Source: Desulfovibrio sp. (lineage in GTDB: Bacteria > Desulfobacterota > Desulfovibrionia > Desulfovibrionales > Desulfovibrionaceae). From it: a stretch of DNA of 8,641 bases. Each line of letters begins with the position of its first letter. The stretch's first letter is position 1. The stretch lies in the NCBI GenBank assembly GCA_031275955.1, contig JAISNZ010000161.1:1-8641 (forward strand). The letters run 5' to 3'. The position numbers were made by a program, and so were the translations under genes. The notes below the pieces were generated by a model. That model did not search any database and was not told the origin of the DNA. It worked only from the letters and a program-made list of their open reading frames with translations. Positions 5,573 to 8,641 of the stretch are shown piece after piece.

Positions 5573-6925
5573 CTATTTGCCGAAGATCCTGACAGGGTCC
5601 GGCGCTTTTTTATCCAGCGGCAGCACGATTTTTGAAACATTGAGCAGATGGATATAGTCCACATTTCCAGCCAGGATATTGTTTCCCCATGTACCGCAGC
5701 TCTCGGAGACCGCCGGCGACAGGCCGTTGGTCGCGGGGCCCCAGGCGTCCGGGGTGGGCTGGTTGATCAGCAGGCGGGCCACCGGGATCTTTTCCCCGGC
5801 ATAGCGGACATGCTCCTGATTGTTGGTGAAGACTCCGGCGGTATGTCCAACTCCGCCCGATTCCAGCATATTGGTCACGGCCAGATCCACCGCTTCCTCA
5901 AAGAGGCCATAGCTCTTGAGCACAAGCACCGGTCCCATGATTTCCTGGCTCAGGATCTCTTTCCCGCCGATGGCTTCGATCTTGAAGGCGATGACTTTGG
6001 TCGCAGCCGGGACGGCAAGGCCGGCCGCTTTGGCCAGCACCGAAGCGTCCTTGCCCAGCAGATCGGCATTGATCTTGCCGTTATGGAACATCGCCTCACG
6101 GAATTTATCCACGTCGGCTTTTTGCTCGAAGACAACAAATCCCGCTTTTCGCAGCGCGGCAAAGAACGGGCCTTCCAGTTCCAGCGGGTAGAGCAGCAGG
6201 TTGTCGCCATCGCACAGGATGCCGTTGTCGCTGCCGACAGCCACAACGGTCATTGCCGCCGCGGCCTCAAGATCATAGTCCCTGTCCAGGATCACCGGGG
6301 GGTTGCCCGGGCCCACGCCATAGGCCGGCGTACCGCTGGAGTAGGCGGCCTTGGTCAGCCCCGCGCTGCCGGTGGCCAACACCAGATCGGCCAGAGCCAT
6401 CAGCTCTTGCGACTTCTGAATGCTTGTGTTTTCCACCACCTGGATCAGGTCCGCTGGCGCGTCGTTTTTGACCAGGGCATGGCGGATCAGATTGATCGTC
6501 TCGGTCGTGGTCTTTTCCGCCCGGGGAGAAGGAGTGACCACGAGAGCGTTTTTCCCTTTGACGGCGTGCATGAAATTGCCCAGCGGCGTCACCGTGGGGT
6601 TGGTGGCCGGAGTGATGGCGGCAATGACGCCAACGGGGTGCGCGACCTCAATGATCCCTTCCTCGGGAATCTCCCTGATGATGCCGACCGACTTTTTATC
6701 TTTCAGGTAATCATAAAAGACGACGGCCGTATCCGTATTTTTGCAGATTTTGTCTTCCTCGCTGCCCATTCCTGTTTCCACAACAGCCATTTTGGCCAGA
6801 TAAGCCGCGTTCTCATAGATGATCTTCGCGCTTTCATACACAAGTGTATCCACTTGTTCCTGCGTGTAGTCTTTGATCTGTTCCAAGGCCTTGCGCGCAT
6901 TATCAATAAGTTGCTGAATCGCCAT
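5573..6925 (-). CDS. CoA-acylating aldehyde dehydrogenase
   Basis: The 450-residue protein aligns by eye with the aldehyde dehydrogenase half of AdhE and with EutE/PduP/SauS-type enzymes, which oxidise an aldehyde with NAD+ and CoA to an acyl-CoA. Seen directly: an N-terminal TQEQVD and KMAVVETGMGSEEDK region (21-59), AHPVGVIAAITPATNPT (95-111), SPRAEKT in the cofactor region (133-139), the Rossmann-type LATGSAGL (183-190), GPGNPP (205-210), catalytic Cys238 in DNGILC, and SCGTWGNNI (409-417). The residues after the catalytic Cys are DGDN, whereas AdhE-like enzymes usually have ASEQ and EutE/PduP-like enzymes a comparable Glu-containing motif, so the substrate may be unusual. Sulfoacetaldehyde (as for SauS) is one option among several, not shown. 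There is no alcohol dehydrogenase domain and no obvious microcompartment targeting sequence at the N-terminus. The start has AAAGGAG at 6939-6933, 51 bp after the racemase gene, which indicates an operon. Confidence 0.9.
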   Translation of the reverse strand: MAIQQLIDNARKALEQIKDYTQEQVDTLVYESAKIIYENAAYLAKMAVVETGMGSEEDKICKNTDTAVVFYDYLKDKKSVGIIREIPEEGIIEVAHPVGVIAAITPATNPTVTPLGNFMHAVKGKNALVVTPSPRAEKTTTETINLIRHALVKNDAPADLIQVVENTSIQKSQELMALADLVLATGSAGLTKAAYSSGTPAYGVGPGNPPVILDRDYDLEAAAAMTVVAVGSDNGILCDGDNLLLYPLELEGPFFAALRKAGFVVFEQKADVDKFREAMFHNGKINADLLGKDASVLAKAAGLAVPAATKVIAFKIEAIGGKEILSQEIMGPVLVLKSYGLFEEAVDLAVTNMLESGGVGHTAGVFTNNQEHVRYAGEKIPVARLLINQPTPDAWGPATNGLSPAVSESCGTWGNNILAGNVDYIHLLNVSKIVLPLDKKAPDPVRIFGK

Positions 6926-6942
6926 AGTCAGTCTCCTTTAAT

Positions 6943-6970
6943 GTTCCCGGACGCAAACTGAACCGGGAAC
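6943..6970 (-). other. Intercistronic stem-loop between the racemase and dehydrogenase genes
   Basis: GTTCCCGG (6943-6950) and CCGGGAAC (6963-6970) form a perfect 8-bp stem with a 12-nt loop. It fills most of the 51-bp gap and ends just before the AAAGGAG ribosome binding site of the dehydrogenase gene. No U-tract follows. In this position it may tune the relative expression of the two cistrons by protecting the upstream mRNA or shaping translation of the downstream gene. It shares GAACCGGG with the stem-loop at 2166-2198. Confidence 0.5.
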
Positions 6971-6976
6971 GCGATT

Positions 6977-7756
6977 TTAGATAAAGCCCCGGTACTGGCG
7001 TTGCGTTGTGGCGTTATGCAGCCAGCGGATCAGGGTGATGAAGTCAAAAACCGGCAAACCGACGGCCCGCTGAATATCAGAAGCATAGGGCGGCAAGTCA
7101 CTGCATTCCAGAAGAATGGCCCCGATATCTGGATGTTCCGCCGCCAGTTCCTCGGCCGCCCTGACGGCTTCCCAGCGCACGCCGCCGTTGTCGAAGCCGC
7201 CGCGATCTTCCATGATGGCGGAAAACTGCTCTTCATGGCGCAGGTCTTTGACCACCAGCGCGCTTGTGTCTTCAATGCGGCAGCTCTTCATCAGGCCTTC
7301 CGAAATGGCCGAGGCATTGGCGGACAGGCAGCCGATTTTCCGGCCCTTTTTCAGCGTGGCCTGAATCCAGGGAACCTGCACCAGACTGGAAAGGGCCACA
7401 GGCACGTCCAGCGCGTCGGCGACCTGGGCGTGAAAATGGCCGAAAAAACCGCAGGCTGAGGAAATGGCCCGGCAACCTTCCTTTTCCACCAGATGCCGGG
7501 CCACGGCGATGAGTTCGCCGGCAATGGCCGGATCGCCGCTGTGCAGGCGCGGGGTGTTCAGGTTGGGGACGGCCTTCAGACGCACCGGGAAGTCATAGGT
7601 CCAGGCATTGACGACATTGCCGGGCATGAACGGGTACCAGACATCATCCAGAAACATGATGCCCACGGAATAGCCGGCAATATTCTGCCCTTTGGGCATG
7701 CGCACCTCAACGTCATCGCTTCCGGGCGCGAAATAGCCGTAATTTCTTGTGCTCAT
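6977..7756 (-). CDS. Aspartate/glutamate/hydantoin racemase superfamily protein
   Basis: The 259-residue protein shows the two-cysteine plan of the PLP-independent Asp/Glu racemase superfamily, in which paired Cys residues act as acid and base on the alpha carbon. The candidates are Cys102 in SSACGFFGHF and Cys218 in ILLECSDLPPYA, each in the second-strand-to-helix position of a half-domain. Other features are PVALSSLVQVP at 119-129 and the switch into the second lobe, RKIGCLSANASAISEG (139-154). Family members include aspartate, glutamate and hydantoin racemases, maleate isomerase and arylmalonate decarboxylase; the substrate cannot be assigned. The start at 7756 has AGGGAG at 7768-7763 with a 6-nt spacer; the in-frame extension to 8038 is rejected because it overlaps the upstream gene and reads as low-complexity Arg/Pro. 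It follows the FAD oxidoreductase by 17 bp and is almost certainly co-transcribed. A racemase beside an amine-oxidising flavoprotein fits D/L amino-acid catabolism. Confidence 0.8.
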   Translation of the reverse strand: MSTRNYGYFAPGSDDVEVRMPKGQNIAGYSVGIMFLDDVWYPFMPGNVVNAWTYDFPVRLKAVPNLNTPRLHSGDPAIAGELIAVARHLVEKEGCRAISSACGFFGHFHAQVADALDVPVALSSLVQVPWIQATLKKGRKIGCLSANASAISEGLMKSCRIEDTSALVVKDLRHEEQFSAIMEDRGGFDNGGVRWEAVRAAEELAAEHPDIGAILLECSDLPPYASDIQRAVGLPVFDFITLIRWLHNATTQRQYRGFI

Positions 7757-7773
7757 TGGATACTCCCTGGTTT

Positions 7774-8641
7774 TTAGGCCCGGTATTCGTCGTCCACCGG
7801 CATTTCCATTCCGGCCAGAACTCCAAGGCGGACGGGCAGGATGGGCGTGCGCGGGCCGAACTGGGCGGCAATGTGATCGGAGGCTGCGATTGCGGCCAGG
7901 ATCCGGTCGATCACCTGTCCGCAGTAGCGGCCCTGGCAATGCCCCATGCCCAGCCGGGTGCGCTTCTTGACCCCGTTCCTGTCGCGCGCGCCTTCGGCGA
8001 AGGCGGAGCGGATCTTCGCGAGGGTGATATTTTCGCAACGGCAGACGACCAGATCATCCGCCAGTTCGGCGAAGTACCCGTCCCCAGGTTCCGAGCAGGC
8101 GGATAAGGCGGCGACAAAGGTTCCACAGTCGCGGCGCTTTTTTTGCAAAGCGCGTATCTCCTGATCCAGGCCGCCGGCCAGGCCCAGATCAAGGACAGCG
8201 GCCAGGCCGGCCAGCCGTCCGTCCGTGGCGGCGCCTTCATAGCCCTTGATTTCCAGGCCGTCGCCGGCCAGGTAGATCCCGTGAACCGAGGTGCGCAGGA
8301 AATCATCCACAACCGTGGACCAGGTTCCGCTGATGGGGTCGTAGGAATGGGCGCATTCGCAGCGGCGGGCAAGATCGGTATTGGGATGCAGGCCGTAGGA
8401 GGCCGCGATCGCCCCGGCCTTGAAGACAGGGCCGGGTTTGACCGTTTTCCAGTTGCCGTCCAGGTACGCCGTGCGGATGGTAAAATCGCCCGCTTCGCCT
8501 TCAACGGCGACGATGCGGCAGCGGTGCTTCCACTTTGTCCCCAGCAGGGCGAAAAAGGCCTTGTTGACCACCATGAGTTTATCGAAATGGCGCCCGCCGA
8601 GAAGCGTGCGCCCCAGGCCGACATTTTGCGCAAAGGAGGCG
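7774..8641 (-). CDS. HcnB/OoxA-like FAD oxidoreductase with BFD-like [2Fe-2S] domain (5' end cut by window)
   Basis: The frame is open to the right edge, giving 288 residues of the C-terminal part; the N-terminal Rossmann GxGxxG of the FAD domain lies outside the window. Seen directly (numbered from the first codon in the window): the FAD-domain motif IYLAGDGLEIKGYEGA near residues 122-137, followed by GRLAGLAA, then a C-terminal BFD-like iron-sulfur domain with CRC at 200-202 and GMGHCQGRYC with Cys235 and Cys240. The four cysteines fit a [2Fe-2S] cluster. This layout is that of hydrogen cyanide synthase HcnB, opine oxidase OoxA and the D-hydroxyproline dehydrogenase alpha subunit, which oxidise amino or imino acids with partner subunits (a small ferredoxin-like protein and a D-amino-acid-oxidase-like protein). 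Those partners are expected upstream, beyond position 8641. An internal ATG at 8574 is not a credible start because homology continues through it. The racemase gene follows by 17 bp. Confidence 0.88.
   Translation of the reverse strand, partial: ASFAQNVGLGRTLLGGRHFDKLMVVNKAFFALLGTKWKHRCRIVAVEGEAGDFTIRTAYLDGNWKTVKPGPVFKAGAIAASYGLHPNTDLARRCECAHSYDPISGTWSTVVDDFLRTSVHGIYLAGDGLEIKGYEGAATDGRLAGLAAVLDLGLAGGLDQEIRALQKKRRDCGTFVAALSACSEPGDGYFAELADDLVVCRCENITLAKIRSAFAEGARDRNGVKKRTRLGMGHCQGRYCGQVIDRILAAIAASDHIAAQFGPRTPILPVRLGVLAGMEMPVDDEYRA

Noticed and set aside
5648..6961. Plus-strand open frame opposite the aldehyde dehydrogenase (437 codons)
   Set aside because: Antisense of a well-conserved enzyme; the His/Gly/Arg-rich translation has no family signature.
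7757..8038. N-terminal extension of the racemase reading frame
   Set aside because: It overlaps the end of the oxidoreductase gene, is Arg/Pro-rich, and an ATG with a good ribosome binding site lies at 7756.
1..8641. CRISPR arrays, tRNA or rRNA genes
   Set aside because: No regularly spaced repeats, no tRNA cloverleaf with CCA-end pattern and no rRNA-like segments were seen on either strand; almost the whole window is coding.

Overview
The window reads as a catabolic gene cluster from a Gram-negative anaerobe, most likely a member of the Desulfovibrionaceae (Desulfovibrio/Bilophila relatives). This placement is inferred from a homotrimeric-type outer-membrane porin of the Desulfovibrio kind, a flavoredoxin-like flavoprotein, an oxygen-labile-type Fe-S serine dehydratase and a CoA-acylating aldehyde dehydrogenase. 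The DNA is fairly GC-rich and tightly packed. All eight chromosomal genes lie on the minus strand, so the biological reading order runs from the right edge (8641) to the left edge.

In transcription order: (1) the C-terminal part of an HcnB/OoxA-like FAD oxidoreductase with a BFD-like [2Fe-2S] domain, cut by the right edge (8641-7774); (2) an Asp/Glu/hydantoin-racemase superfamily protein, 17 bp downstream (7756-6977); (3) an acylating, CoA-dependent aldehyde dehydrogenase (6925-5573); (4) an outer-membrane porin (5465-4005); (5) a flavoredoxin-like flavin reductase domain protein (3820-3236); (6) a DapA/NAL-family pyruvate-type lyase that lacks the DHDPS signature Arg (3084-2218); (7) an EamA/DMT transporter (2118-1243); (8) an Fe-S-dependent L-serine dehydratase with fused beta and alpha domains (1138 leftward). 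The intergenic gaps are 17-184 bp. Three of them hold clear stem-loops without U-tracts, and no divergent gene or regulator gene is present.

The serine dehydratase gene is broken. After codon 340, in the middle of the alpha domain, homology stops at a CAGGG-type end of an insertion sequence. The last roughly 37 codons of that element's transposase run on the plus strand from the left edge to position 113, so the window's first 118 bases are the end of an IS.

Taken together, the genes suggest uptake (porin), stereochemical and oxidative handling of an amino- or imino-acid-like compound (racemase, FAD dehydrogenase), C-C cleavage or dehydration/deamination (DapA-family lyase), oxidation of an aldehyde to an acyl-CoA (acylating ALDH), amino-acid deamination (serine dehydratase) and transport across the inner membrane (EamA). 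The substrate cannot be read from the sequence. No tRNA, rRNA or CRISPR array was seen.
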